Origin: Turnera subulata
Taxonomy: Eukaryota; Streptophyta; Magnoliopsida; Malpighiales; Passifloraceae
Length of the DNA: 64,000 bases
Direction: 5' to 3'
NCBI GenBank assembly: GCA_028386065.3
Contig: JAKUCV010004398.1
Location: 106,566-170,565, forward strand
Under the pieces are notes generated by a model. The model was not told the DNA's origin. It did not search any database and worked only from the letters and a program-made list of their open reading frames with translations. Position numbers and translations under genes: made by a program. This document shows positions 37,014 to 48,419 of this stretch, in pieces (positions within the stretch are counted from its first letter, which is position 1; every line of letters begins with the position of its first letter).

Positions 37014-37245
37014 ACCAACTTCAAGTTGGTGCCAGCTTCAGGCTGCTATATATATATGCCAGCTTCAGGCTGGATATGATGACTTAGGAAGATTATTTAC
37101 CAACTTCTGGCTGAGGCATACTAGCTATAAATTACATATTTATCAGCCAACTTCTAATTGGTCTCAGCTTCAGGCTGTGCAAACTGTGTATTTAAACACT
37201 TAAAAATTGCTAGCTTTAGGCTAGTGCATTCCAGCTTCTGGCTGG
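37014..37245 (-). repeat. Array of short imperfect palindromes in the copia interior
   Basis: At least seven 13-17 base units such as ACCAACTTCAAGTTGGT (37014), CCAGCTTCAGGCTGG (37059), CCAACTTCTAATTGG (37147), CTAGCTTTAGGCTAG (37210) and CCAGCTTCTGGCTGG (37231). Each can fold with a 4-6 bp stem, and the two arms often change together. On the minus strand several units read as Gln-Pro-Glu-Ala-Gly-like codons, so the array may come from a coding repeat. Confidence 0.7.
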
Positions 37246-37560
37246 ATATGGTAAGTTTAATAACTTAGATTGCTAGCTTCAGGCTGCAATATATGTGCCA
37301 ATTTTAGGCTTATATCTGCCACTCATGTCGAAAAGATCAGAATTATTGAGCAAACTTTTTCAAAAAACAACTTTGGAGCTTACTGACAAATAATGCAAAG
37401 TTTTTAATTACTGAAAAATCTTCTGGATCTTTTCGGAGACAGAAAAAGAGTCCACATTTGAAAAATTGACACCTAGCTGTCTAATCTCAGACTATAAGAA
37501 GGGGAGGCGGTTGAGACAGGAAGATGCAGAAAACTCAGAAAACTCAACAAGACAAGAAAA

Positions 37561-37688
37561 ATGCCTTCCCCAGCTACTGTTTTCTTTGTTGAGGGTGCCT
37601 CTCTAGGAAGAAGGAATAGGTTAGCTTATAGCATGGTGAATGAGCAGCAAGAGGAATTACCGAATGATCTGGCGAGAATTCCTCGTTT
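37561..37688 (+). CDS. Partial ORF matching antisense ORF 2 of element B (cut by the gap)
   Basis: From the ATG at 37561 the frame reads VFFVEGASLGRRNRLAYSMV, then EELPNDLARIPR, and stops at the assembly gap. Element B at 55043 has the same order with a few changes (GANLGRRNRL, EELPNELGRMPR). Both are preceded by a TATA-like sequence and a similar A-rich leader (ACTATAAGAAGGGG near 37492 here). The function is unknown. It lies on the strand opposite to the surrounding copia element. The rest is hidden by 60 Ns, and after the gap I cannot find its continuation. Confidence 0.6.
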
Positions 37689-37748
37689 NNNNNNNNNNNN
37701 NNNNNNNNNNNNNNNNNNNNNNNNNNNNNNNNNNNNNNNNNNNNNNNN
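37689..37748. other. Assembly gap (60 N)
   Basis: Sixty consecutive N. The sequence on its left matches the antisense ORF of element B and that on its right looks like copia interior, so the true gap may be much larger than 60 bases or join unlike pieces. Confidence 0.95.
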
Positions 37749-38124
37749 AAATAAAATAGCACATAATAATAAAACTGAAACATAAATTAAAATTATTCAA
37801 TATATACTGGCTTGCACCTTCAGGGTAAGCAAGATAATAACAGTATCCATCATCGGATGGTCATACAATATCCACCTTCTGGTGGTCATACAACATCTTT
37901 CTTCAATTTTCCTCAAAGATCTGCGGGATCTTTTGGCAGTAAGACATCCAGTCTTTGCTATATATTCGCTTTTTGTTGCGTCTGTTAGACAATTTGCATT
38001 TAAAAATATATTCAATGCCCATAACAAATTTCTTCCGAAAATTTTAAGGGCCTTCAATTAACATAATTCCAAAATTTAAATAAATAAAAGACTTAATTAA
38101 AAATAAATAAACATGGGCATTTTA

Positions 38125-38347
38125 TAAATTAGCCCTGTCAAAAATAAATAACCAAAAATTAAATACGATGGGCCTTATATGAGCCCAAGAATAACGTAAA
38201 TGAAATTAAAGCGAAAATTAAATGCAATGGGCCTTGTACGAGCCCAATCAAAACGTAAATGAAAACGAGAAATTAAATATAATGGGCCTTTTCGTAGCCC
38301 AATAAATAACCGAAAATTAAAGGCAATAGGCCTTTTATGAGCCCATT
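38125..38347 (-). repeat. Tandem repeat of about 57 bp with TGGGCC...GCCCA units
   Basis: Four clear copies (about 38168, 38228, 38283 and 38327) and a weaker one at 38112. Each holds TGGGCC, 8-10 bases, then GCCCA, and an ACCGAAAATTAAA-like spacer. The array sits between the copia primer site and its coding part, i.e. in the element's leader. Confidence 0.7.
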
Positions 38348-38456
38348 TATAATTTAAATAAAAATATAAACATAAATTAAATACAAACATAATAATAGAT
38401 ATAATATACACCTACTCGATAAATCTTTCGGCAATAATAATGCCATAATAATAAAG

Positions 38457-38458
<2 letters not shown>

Positions 38459-38496
<38 letters not shown>
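38459..38496. repeat. (AT)n microsatellite
   Basis: About 18 uninterrupted AT dinucleotides inside the copia leader region. Confidence 0.9.
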
Positions 38497-38498
<2 letters not shown>

Positions 38499-38635
38499 TT
38501 ACTCGATAAATCTTTCAGCAATAATAATAGCATAATAATAAAGAATATATAACATATATAGAAAGGATGAAAGTAGTAATAAGAAAAGTTTTAGAAATAA
38601 ATACCTTAATAGAGTAGAGACTCGTGCTGATAACG

Positions 38636-39114
38636 TGTTATAAAATTGGGGGAGATTTTTACTATTTGATGGAATAATACAAACTTGATCAAGGTAATAA
38701 TACAACTTTGGTAATAATAATACACTTTTGATAATAATATGTAGAAGAGAATAATAAATTTAGATGGAGGGAGATTGGAAGAGAAGTGTATGAAATGAGA
38801 AGAGAGTGAAGTTTATGGTGGGTTGTAAGTATATGAAAGTGAAGGAATGAAGGGGTATTTATAGTTGGAAATGGGAGGATAAAAACAAATAAGTATGATT
38901 AATTTAAAAGGATAAAATCAAAGGGATGTTAAGTTAAGGAAGATGATATTAGGATTAGGACAAATGGAATTATGAAGGATAATTAGCCAAAGAGATAATT
39001 CCAAGTAGAAGTTTGGTGTATGAGTAAAGTATTTATCGAGAATAAATTCGAGTATGATAAAAATGAATTTTACTGGATGGTAACAATGACATTCACCATA
39101 ATTTATTTATAACA
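38636..39114 (-). repeat. 5' LTR of the copia element
   Basis: 479 bp, matching 34002-34480. Followed by gatat, the target duplication. On the minus strand the primer-like site TTATCAGCACGAG follows directly (about 38619-38633). Confidence 0.85.
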
Positions 39115-39538
39115 GATATACTTTTTTTTCCAGTAGGCTATGAACCATTTAAAAAATTGCACAATGAAGAGCTCTTCCCGTTCATCAAACTTACAAAAGG
39201 ATACAAAATTCTCCTATATCTTCTCATATCATTGACCACAGTGTTTTAGAACACTACAAAAAATTTTGAAGAGCAAAACAGTAACCTATATTTGCTGGTT
39301 TGTTGGATGTTAACCTGTACAATATGGAGAAAGTTTGGGTTGAATGCAAGAGTCAGGACCAACCAACCTTGAAGAAGTCAACACCAACATTCTCCAGTGT
39401 CACTACTCTGAATCCAGAGGAAATATATGCCTTATACCCATGCAAAATGTAGAAAGAACCAAGGATGTGACCCATCTCATGTTTCTCATTTCTACACATC
39501 TTCTGGTGCAACATGGACAAAAAGAATGCTCTTACTGA
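39115..39538. other. Spacer and probable 3' UTR of the DUF4378 gene
   Basis: AT-rich; nothing beyond the likely 3' UTR of the minus-strand gene that ends at 39539. Confidence 0.5.
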
Positions 39539-42500
39539 CTACTCCATTACACTTTCCATTATTACTTCCTCTACAATACTATCCACCATCTCTGTAACCA
39601 CATCTTCGACATCGATTGCAGTATCTATCCAGATTCCGGCTTCGCTCAAGTCCTTTTCACAAAGTTGATCCAATGTTCTCGGAGATGGTTGCAAGAACAG
39701 GTTTTGGTCAACCTTTTTCATTACTTCATGTACCACTTTTTCTGTTACTGGTCCAATTCTTGGTTTGGTAAGTGACGCCCAATAGCGTCCTAATTGGCAT
39801 CTGTATATCTCTGCAATGACTTCAACAAAATAGTCATTGAGGAGCTTACGGTTTCTACTTTGGTGAAAATGCCTTTCTGACAACTGACACTTTGATATGA
39901 GTTCACCCAAATTGAAGCCAGATGTCCGCAAAAATGCTCCTACATAATTCAACATAGAATGTTCATCCACAGAATCACTTGAGCTGATCTTCAGGTTCAA
40001 AGTGGATGGAACAAGAGCAGCCAAGCACTCGTCTTCAATACCAATTAGAAGAGGCATGGCTAATGGTTCAGCTGTAAAATATTTCAGTTTGTTATTTTGG
40101 AGTAAAATTTCTACTGAAACAGTAAGTAAATTATCAATCCTTAATGCAAGGTCTTACCACAATGGGATTCTCTACTTAAAGGGCTATCCTCAATAGGACA
40201 ATTCTCTAGAACAGAAACCGGACTTGGCTGCTCGGTTCTATCTTTAATACCACAAACTCTTTCAAGGCTTGAAGGGCTTGAGGGATAACCGCCTGCAGAA
40301 GATTGCAATTCCTGGTTCTCTGTTGATGAATCCTGAAAATGTAAAATTTGATGGCAGAATACAATGTAAATGGCATGTTCAGGAGCAGTGCAAAAAAGAT
40401 TTAAAAAACAAATACAAAGAAAGAGAGACAGAAAGCAAGAATAAAGAGTTATCCAGGCACCTTTATATATGAAAAAACAATAAAACAAGCAATTTACCAG
40501 TCTATGGAAATCCAAAGATGCCTTTTCCGTGCTTGTCTTGACTGCACAAGTGCTTTCTGCAGCACCTTTGTGCGAGCCATCTTCGACGGTGGTTACACAA
40601 GAGGAACTAGATTCTTCTGAAATTCTACTGTCAACTTTCTTCGCAGTCTCCATGGGACCTGCTAAATAATCAGTAAATGATTATACAGCATAGAAATCAG
40701 AAAGGACAACAACAATTAGAGAGAAATTTACCAGTAAAGCAACACTCATTGTCAGGAAAAGAGATTTTTCCATCAACCGTGACATTAGAAGAAACTTTGT
40801 CCAAGACTTCTGGCTTTGTCTCAAATAGTTGTACTTGATCATAGTGTTCCTCATTACCAGCCAACATTGGAGACTCGATATTCTGTCTCTGTGAGCTAAA
40901 GCTGCTTTTGTTATTTCTTTGACTCCTAGGTTTGATCTTTCCGCCCATGTCATTACTTCCATAGAGGGAAAATCTCATATTTGGACTAACCGAGTCATTT
41001 TCCTTTTTCTTTCTACGACTGACCACAGGCAAGAAGTCATACTCTGGCAGAGGGTCTATCCCATCCCAGCTCTTTGTTTTCTGCTTTCTCAAAAAGGATG
41101 TGTTTCCATTGGCAACAATTGGTGAAGTTGAGTTTTTGCCGCTGATATCACAGGATTCAGCATTCTCTCGAACCATCATTTTTTCTATTTGATCATCCTT
41201 TTCCACATCTGTGGAAGACATGCTCACTGCTCCCAAATCCGAAGAGCTTCTTTCAGGTGATTTTCTATCAACTTTCTCCATATCCATTTTCTTGTTACAT
41301 TTTTCAAAGCTATGGAAATGATGGGTAGTGCGCTCTGCAGCATCAGCAGGTATCAGCTGCTGGTCTTTCTTGCTTACCCCCATAGCATGCATCAACCTTT
41401 TTTTCATCTTGATGAAGGGGAAAAATGAAGGTCTAACACTCTGCTGCACACTCCCTACTCTATGTCCAGCCTGTGGAGGAGAATCATGATTGTTTATGCC
41501 TGCAAAATTCTGCAAGCTTGTGGTGCCAGGCCTCAACACCACTATTTTCTCCAAGATTTGAGGATCACCAGTTCCCTTAGATGTATCACTATCACTGGGT
41601 GTGAAGTTCAGGCTAGAGAAAGGCTCTTCATCTCCCGTCTCATTGCTCGAGGGTTCTGATGTTAATGTAGCTTCAGTGAAAGATTTAGTAGGCTGCTCTT
41701 TGTCCTGAAAGTCTCGCAAATCTTCAATATGTTTCGCCAGTAGAGAATTGGGGTCTTGAATAAGTTTTATGAATAAGTCCTTGTTGCAGTTCAATGTGTC
41801 TAATGCATCCATAAAATGTTTGGACTGCACTTTGGCCCCATCCCGGCTGAGGTGCTTTCCATCAATCAACTTTTGGTTAATAAAAGCCTCAGCTGCTTCA
41901 TTCATGTGGACTTGGATATTGATCTCCTTGCGATTGTTGGTTGTTTCACTATTGCAATCTCTTCCCCTTTTAGGATTCACTTGGCTGGAGACTGATGTTT
42001 CTGCAGACCTATCATCCTTGTCTTGATCAGAAGGTTTCATTTGCTTCATGGTTGCTACATCATAACAGCCGTAAATTGGTAAACGACGAGGTCTCCGGTA
42101 AGACTTGCTAGTTTTTCTAGAGTTGCTCGACTGATCACCAACCACTCCATTACTAGATTTCACATTTTCCACCTTAGCAGCAGGAATCCTCTTTATTTTC
42201 CCCTCAATGTGCATATCTTTTGACATGAATTTTTTCATTCCTGCTCTATCAGAATCAACAACTACAGTTTCATTTTCTACTTCAACCTGTATGAATTAAT
42301 TTTGAAGTCAAAACTTTTTCGTCGGAAAACGAACATTATAAGCAAGTTTGTCATAGCTCAACAGAGAAGTGGCTAAACAGACATCAAGGGAATAGTTTGC
42401 CAGAACTTACAACAGGCTGTTTTCCATCGGCATTTGAAGGCAAATCAAGCCCAATCTTTGCCCGTTCATTGCCTGAAGAAAAAAGGCAAAAATTTACAGA

Positions 42501-43176
42501 GAATTTAGTAACATAAGTAAAACCTGAAGGTAACATAACTTGACCTCTGGCCCGAAATCAAAATTTTTTTTAAGACCAATGATGTTATTTATCTTGTAAC
42601 TGTTCAATTCTAACATTTGCCAAAAACCTTTAAGATTAAACCGAATCCTTGAAAATAAACTAGCCCAAATATTTCAATAGCGTTACAATTATTGTGTTAT
42701 CAATTCCAAAGATAACAGACAAAAAATTTATGTAGTTTCCAAGAAATTAGACGTAAAGAAGCTCTATAAAATCTGGCAAAAGCAGACCATGTGGGATTCT
42801 CACTTGGACTGACCCACTTTATGCAACAGGGAAAGCAACCAGCACTACCAAAAGGTTAGGTTAATAGAACTATACAACCAAACTAATTCTCCCAAAGAGG
42901 ACCCAATTAAGTAATGCCTTGACCAAGACAACAACTAAAAAGTAAAAAAAAGTACTCACCAGCAGCATGTCTTTCCAAGGGCCTATGATCAGAAATCAGC
43001 TTCTTTGATTGATTTTGCCCAAAATGAAACAATCTAATGAAGCTGTATGCGCATCGTGACTTGTATTTTCCATAAAGCTCAGGACTCTGTGGCATAGGGC
43101 TCTTGGGAAAAGGGCTCCTTGGGATAGGGCTCTTTGGCGATCTCTTGTCCATTACATATGAGAGAGCGCTAGACAT
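39539..43176 (-). CDS. DUF4378-domain protein (TRM/LONGIFOLIA-like)
   Basis: Six coding exons: 43176-42960, 42472-42411, 42286-40732, 40661-40498, 40332-40158 and 40071-39539. GT-AG junctions keep one frame of about 900 residues. The N-terminus is Ser/Pro-rich (RSPKSPIPRSPFPKSP) and holds RPLERHAAGE. A conserved motif at about 249-279 reads FMDALDTLN, KDLFIKLIQDPNSLLAKHI. A long, polar, probably disordered middle includes RPRRLPIYG. The C-terminal 170 residues (YVGAFLRTSGFNLGELI ... EKDLSEAGIW) form the DUF4378 domain. Related plant proteins include the TRM family, which links TON1, microtubules and division-plane or cell-elongation control. Which TRM subgroup, if any, is unsure. No damage seen. 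The start is the first in-frame ATG of the exon. Confidence 0.85.
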
Positions 43177-43757
43177 GGCATCACCACCAATGCATCCAAA
43201 TCACATCTCAAATCTGAGCACAAGAAGATATGTAGGAACCAAAATCAATCAGCTTGAGCCATCCATTGTGTAAGAACTGTCTTTGTCCAACATCAACAAC
43301 TAAACAAAGCTAAGAACTTGAAAATTCACACAAAAATATTCTCTCAAACCCAATTTGAGAAATGATAAAAACTATGAAAGAATGAGCTCCATGCCCATAT
43401 TCTAAGGCTTCCATACTAAATATAGGAACTTCACTGATGAAGGAAGAACAAAAAGTTTTGAAAGATTGAATCTTTCTCACTGTGCCAAAACATATGTGCC
43501 ACAGAAAACTTGAGAACAGGAGACGATACATGTAATTGAACTAATGACAACTGAGCTTCAAAGAGACAACATAAACCAGCTACCTAATCCTTAAGGAACA
43601 ATGCTTCAGCATTTTTTCACCAGAATTCTGATAACATCCAGAACTCGAATTGTCACAGACAAAAGTTTCTTGGATTTCTCAAAAAGATAAAACTAGTTTC
43701 CACTCTAAAACATTTTAAGCAAACAAGAGAGAAGGAGAGAAAGTACCTGGAACAAGC
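43177..43757 (-). promoter_or_regulatory. Probable 5' UTR with leader intron of the DUF4378 gene
   Basis: On the minus strand a good donor (TTCCAG then GTACTTTC, GT at 43746-43745) and an acceptor (TTGTGCTCAG, ending 43214) could remove an intron of about 530 bp just before the coding start. The leader exon would lie upstream, from about 43747 towards 44200, where the sequence is rich in GAGA/CTCT. Inferred from splice signals alone. Confidence 0.35.
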
Positions 43758-44259
43758 TAGTAGTTCTTGAACTGAAACTTAGAAACCGAGACTTCTCCTA
43801 ACCTCATATTAATCTTAAAAGCCGAATGAGAAACAGTAACTCCTGTCCCTTCATCTACTAATGATACAAGGCCACGAACATTCATCCATTCATTAACTAA
43901 TGATAACAACACCTCCCCGCCTACTCTAACTCTTGACATTAAAGACCAGTTAAGGGTAGACAAAGACTGAAAAAAAAACACCCAAGATAAAAGAATATGG
44001 AGAGTTTTATTATGATAAGGACTGGCTAATGAAGATACGTGACAACAAGGGAAAGCTTTGCACCGAAGCAAAAAGATTAGAATTTTCCTTGCTTTCCCAT
44101 GACCCTCTATGCCATTCAACCTTCAACTACAATCATCACCAAAATTCAACTCAAAGAGAGAGAGAAAGAGAGACTGTTTTGTGGTTATACTACTCTGCAC
44201 AGAGACTTCTTTAGTTTCTTTATTATTATTTTGTTTTTCCTTTTCTCTGTCTGTCTGTG

Positions 44260-46820
44260 GTGGGCTATGGTAAATGGTAGTACTAACTAGTATTTATTTT
44301 TTTGAATAGGCTAATGACATTGAAGGTGTTGTTTCAATGGATTGGTCATTAATGGAAGTGGGGTCGTTATGGTAAAGGAGAAGAAGAGGGAGGGAAGGGG
44401 GGATCCTTTTTCATTTAGCTGTGTGTATATATGGGTTTTTATGGGAACATGTGTTCGTTGAGATTTTGTAGAAACGTTGTTGTCTTGCTTGTTGCTACAT
44501 TGTCAGTCTTATGTCAGGATTGAACTCCAAGGCATGTGTGATAATTATATGTTGTTGTTGTTTTTTGGCTTTGGTTGAAAATTTTTGAATACTCCTGTCC
44601 TTATTATTATGCTTCAATTGTGTTTTTTGAAATTTTTAACTGTGATATTTATGCCAGTTCTTTACTTCTTTTCAGTAAAACCCTTGGAGGGTAATTTAGA
44701 GAAATTTTGGAGGGAAAATAATTGGTTCAAAGGGCGGCCAGTAAATTCCAAACTAGCTAATAAATAATGGTTGACTATATAAAATTGAGGATCATTAGAG
44801 ATGAGAGGAGGGGATCCATTTTGCCTTGGATCTAGCTTTTCTTTTTCTTTCCTCAAGCCATAAGTTTTGCCCCTACTAATATATGGACCTAGATCGAGTC
44901 ATATATTTGGTTTTGTTGTGTGAATTTTCAATGAAATTTTCTATTACAGACTCGAATTTGATTTTAATTTAAGTGCTTCCTACCTATACGTGCCAAAAAC
45001 TTAATTTTATTTTGGTGTATCATAGATACACATTCGTCACAAGCTAGACTATAAAATTGCATTTGGTAGATGGATGCTTGTGGAGTAGGTTTGGCGTTGG
45101 TCCACGTACATGGGCATATGGTTAGCATACCCAAAAAATTTGTCTCAGCAATCAACATCTCCCTAAATGAATATCATGTGAAACAAAGAACTTATTCCAA
45201 TTTGGAAATGCTTCGAATAAAATTTTTGGGTCAACTAGTGCCCTTTATCACAAGAAGAATTAATATATGCAAATTTCGACCATATATGTTTGGGATTGGG
45301 GTGTGTCCACATCTATGGAGGTTTTCCAGGGATACTTCGGTTGGATTGGGGCCAATTATAACCAGATCTAAGGACCACTTGTCCCAAGCAACCATTAAAC
45401 TGGTAGGATATTGGAGTATTTCTTACTAAGTGGACTTTCTTAATTCCCCCTGAGTTTCGTGGTTAATTAGCACTTGTTTATTTTTATAACGTGTTTTTCT
45501 CTTAACCATAAAAAAATAAAAATCATGTTCTTCAAAAGATGATGTATTTGTAGAAAATTTGGTCAGTGGTTGCATATTTTCTGGGGCATATACTTGTTAC
45601 GTTTCCTATTCTCCGCTGGTATAGAAAGGGACAAAAAAGAAAACGAAGAATAAGAAAAGGACCCATTTTACTATTCTTTTTTTTATTATTAGAAAAGAAA
45701 ACCCTCTTGCAATTAATTTCATTGCATGGCCAGTCTCAATCATAAAAGGGATAGGATGGAGATCCAATCACCTCATCAACAAGCAGACAGCAGCTGATGA
45801 TGGTTAATGTTAATGCCGAACCAGCCACAGACTAATATCGTTTACACAAAGTCTATTTGGTGACGATGAATGCGATAATGATATTGATAATAGCCGGCCA
45901 CCATTGAAATAATCTCACACCTTGATTTTGACCATAATTCTTGTTTATTTTTCCATGTAGCTTGTGGCTCGCATCAATATATAGCATTATAGCTTGACCA
46001 TGCTAATTAACTACCACATATGATTTATGTTCTAAGGATTGGTAAGTAAAAGTACTGGACCGCCTACATTTCTACAATGATGTTTGGAACACAAAAGTCC
46101 GAGAGAAAAGCTTGGTAAACAATACTCTAGCTTTCAGTGTTTTTTTCGATTGTTTAGTCCAATTCGAACCCGGTAAGTTATAATCTCAAAATAGTTTCAT
46201 AAAACTCCAGGAGCAGATCTGGAAAGGAGCAAGCAGAGCTCAAGCCCCTTAAAATCCAATTAGTTATAAATATAGTAATAACTTATATATAAAATTCATG
46301 AGAGCCTGATAATAGTTGTGCAATATTGGAAGCTAGAAATGCAAATTCGAAACTCAAGCTCTAGATTTATTCCAATATAAACTTGGCCTCCTAATAGAAA
46401 TTCTTGGATCGCCCCTGTCTGTAGCACCCGACCCGAACCTGAGATGACACAGGCACTTGGGAAGTTGGAACTGGCCAACTGGGGCACTGTGTTAGGGAGA
46501 AGCAATGATCCACGCATAGTAACATAAAATCCCCAGACTGTAATTAAATTGGCTGCTCATCCATATAGTAGTATTTTTTTTTTTTTCGAAATCCATATTT
46601 GTGTGTCTTTTGCGCCTTAGACATGTGATATGCTAACAAAATTATGGTACCTAGTCCTCTACTGTTCGTAGTTATGAAACATGATGGCATGGGGGTCTAA
46701 ATCTAATAATGGAATGTACATCTTAAAGCAGCAGGGGATCATCAAGTACATTAACGTGAAGTTTAAAAAAGAAAAGTACATTAACGTGGGCAATTCTATT
46801 GTCTGTGTAGTGATGACCCA
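44260..46820. other. Intergenic, no supported gene
   Basis: AT-rich spacer. A 119-codon frame at 45070-45429 has no recognisable domain, no exon partner and average base use, so I do not call it. No RNA gene was recognised. Confidence 0.5.
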
Positions 46821-46824
46821 CCTC

Positions 46825-47396
46825 AGAAGAAATGACCTTTTTTTTTGGTAACAGAAAGGCCAATCGGCCAGAACTACAATTTTATCAGAGACTCCCTAAC
46901 AAGTCTATCTTGGGCAATGCCCATAGCATCAAAACATAAGTTGTCTTTAATACAATCTGGACGATTATCAAATCTAATACTATTAAACTCCAAGCTACAC
47001 CCGAGATTAGCCAACCTATCAGCACACCCCTTAGCCTCTCGATATGTATGAGAAATCTGAATCGTCCAGGACTTATTGAGGAGGGATAAAATTCTTCCCA
47101 CAAGAGAAAAATTCCCATCCCTCAGGGGTTGAGAACCCATGATTAATTGCTCAACAGGTTGGGAGTCGACCTCCAACTGTACATTGGATGCACCCATCTC
47201 CCAGAGCAATTCCAAACCAAGTAGCACTGCCCATAATTCAGCTTTTAGAGCAGAGCATACCCCTACATGCGAGGCAAAACCACCAATAAATCTCCCACAC
47301 TCATCTCGAACTAAGCCGCCCGCACCAGCCAAGCCTGGGTTGCCTTTCGATGCTCCATCAGTATTCAACTTCCATACACCAGAAGAAATGACCTTT
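46825..47396 (-). mobile_element. 5'-truncated LINE insertion with target duplication
   Basis: The direct repeat agaagaaatgaccttt (46825-46840 and 47381-47396; one more matching base, c, precedes each copy) flanks the insert. Next to the left copy is a run of T, the element's poly(A) tail seen from the other strand. The insert, about 540 bp, holds only the last domain of the LINE polyprotein, RNase H, plus a short tail. This is the usual outcome of incomplete target-primed reverse transcription. The flanks suggest the site was otherwise unoccupied. Confidence 0.88.
46874..47380 (-). CDS. RNase H domain of a plant LINE (open, truncated at its start)
   Basis: The frame is open from the insertion edge: WKLNTDGASKGNPGLAGAGG, ALKAELWAVLLGLEL, LEVDSQPVEQL, REAKGCADRLANLG, then a stop at 46874. 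The four acidic residues of the RNase H site are all there: Asp in NTDGA, Glu in KAELW, Asp in EVDSQ and Asp in CADRL. There is no native start codon, since reverse transcriptase and everything before it are missing, so it is a retroelement remnant rather than a host gene. The open frame suggests a fairly recent insertion. Confidence 0.85.
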   Translation of the reverse strand, partial: GVWKLNTDGASKGNPGLAGAGGLVRDECGRFIGGFASHVGVCSALKAELWAVLLGLELLWEMGASNVQLEVDSQPVEQLIMGSQPLRDGNFSLVGRILSLLNKSWTIQISHTYREAKGCADRLANLGCSLEFNSIRFDNRPDCIKDNLCFDAMGIAQDRLVRESLIKL

Positions 47397-47437
47397 GATT
47401 CTTGATTGAGATGATACTAGTGGTAATTTATCGAGTG

Positions 47438-47622
47438 AAAGTATGAATTTATTATTCAAGGTGTAAAAATATCTTGGATTTAGAATGCCTCTGAGTGTAC
47501 TACTTTGTAATGATTTAATCCTGAATTAATGAAAAGGCTATGTTCCTGTCAAAAAAAAAGTATGAATTGGAATTTACTTAAGATTTATTATTCAAGGTGT
47601 AAAAATATCTTGGATTTAGAAT
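47438..47622 (+). mobile_element. Second LINE tail (about 73 bp) with a long flanking duplication
   Basis: A short piece from 47487 ends with CCTGAATTAATG..., TTCCTGTC and nine A (47551-47559), which looks like a LINE 3' end. The block ATTATTCAAGGTGTAAAAAT plus the next bases to TTTAGAAT occurs on both sides (47451-47486 and 47587-47622). The shared GTATGAA further out suggests a duplication of more than 50 bp, with 17 bp lost from the left copy. Confidence 0.6.
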
Positions 47623-48092
47623 AAAATAAAATAAAATGAGATATATAGAAAATAAATCACAAATTAATTGTAGTTAGTTAATTATTGTATAAAAAATAAT
47701 TTTTTAAATGTCATTTTCATTCTTTTTACATTAGAAGAGTATTGTAGTGACTGTCAGACTATTATGTTTTTGTATTTCGATGTGTTATCCTTGTGAAGGC
47801 TTGTAAAGGAAATTAATATCATTTTTTTTTTAGGAATAATGTCATTTTCATTTAACATTGTAATATAAATATGATCCCTATATTTTTTTAATGAAATGAT
47901 TCTTAGATTATTGGTTACAATTGGGAAATCAACAAAATTTTGTTACTGAAACATAAATATGATTCCTAGAGAAGTGTAACTATAGTAGAAGAATATAAAA
48001 AATTAACATAATTATTTTCCTCATAATTCTTAATTTAGTTTTTGTGTTACCTTTTTATTCTTAAATGTATAAGTGTAATGCTACTAAATTTT
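47623..48092. other. AT-rich spacer
   Basis: No feature seen between the LINE tail and the first LTR of the Ty3 nest. Confidence 0.5.
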
Positions 48093-48398
48093 TGTAACAG
48101 CCCGGGTAAAATTTTTGATTTTTACCGGGACTGTAGAAGTCTTTTTACCGTGATTTACTGTTGAATTAATCTTGGGTAATTAATTCAAGGTAAATCGGGA
48201 GTCGTTTTTCGAAACCGAGGGTTTTCCCGCGCTCGTGATTTTTCTGTGGATTTTTCGGGCCTAAGTTGGTATTTTTCGGGTTTCGGAATTTCTCGAAAAA
48301 TCACACCGGAAAATAACTAAGGAGGTATCAGTTATTTTCTGGTCCGGATCGGACCCGCCTGCATTATTGATTATCACATGTTTAATAGTTAAACACGG

Positions 48399-48410
48399 TT
48401 TATAAAAAGG
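48399..48410 (+). promoter_or_regulatory. LTR TATA box
   Basis: TTTATAAAAAGG, about 306 bp into the LTR. The same box appears in the other copies at about 9864-9877 (minus) and 53346-53357 (minus), always directly before the purine tract, so transcripts should begin in or just before that tract. Confidence 0.65.
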
Positions 48411-48419
48411 AGGAATTTG

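Larger units (their letters stand above)
34002..39114 (-). mobile_element. Ty1/copia retrotransposon with short LTRs and 5-bp target duplication
   Basis: Two 479-bp LTRs (34002-34480 and 38636-39114) start TGTTATAAAATTGGGG and end ATTTATAACA. The flanks are gatat on both sides (33997-34001 and 39115-39119). The minus-strand order is set by a purine tract (CAAAGGGGAG) beside the left LTR and a primer-type site (TTATCAGCACGAG) beside the right LTR. The interior is badly decayed and includes a 60-N assembly gap. Its left part encodes copia RNase H and reverse transcriptase pieces. The sequence next to the gap does not look like copia but like an ORF of element B, so it may be a nested element or an assembly join. 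Confidence 0.85.

Noticed and set aside
45070..45429. 119-codon plus-strand frame (MDACGVGLALVHVHGHMV...)
   Set aside because: No recognisable domain, exon partner or repeat context. It may be chance or a very old remnant; not enough support for a gene.
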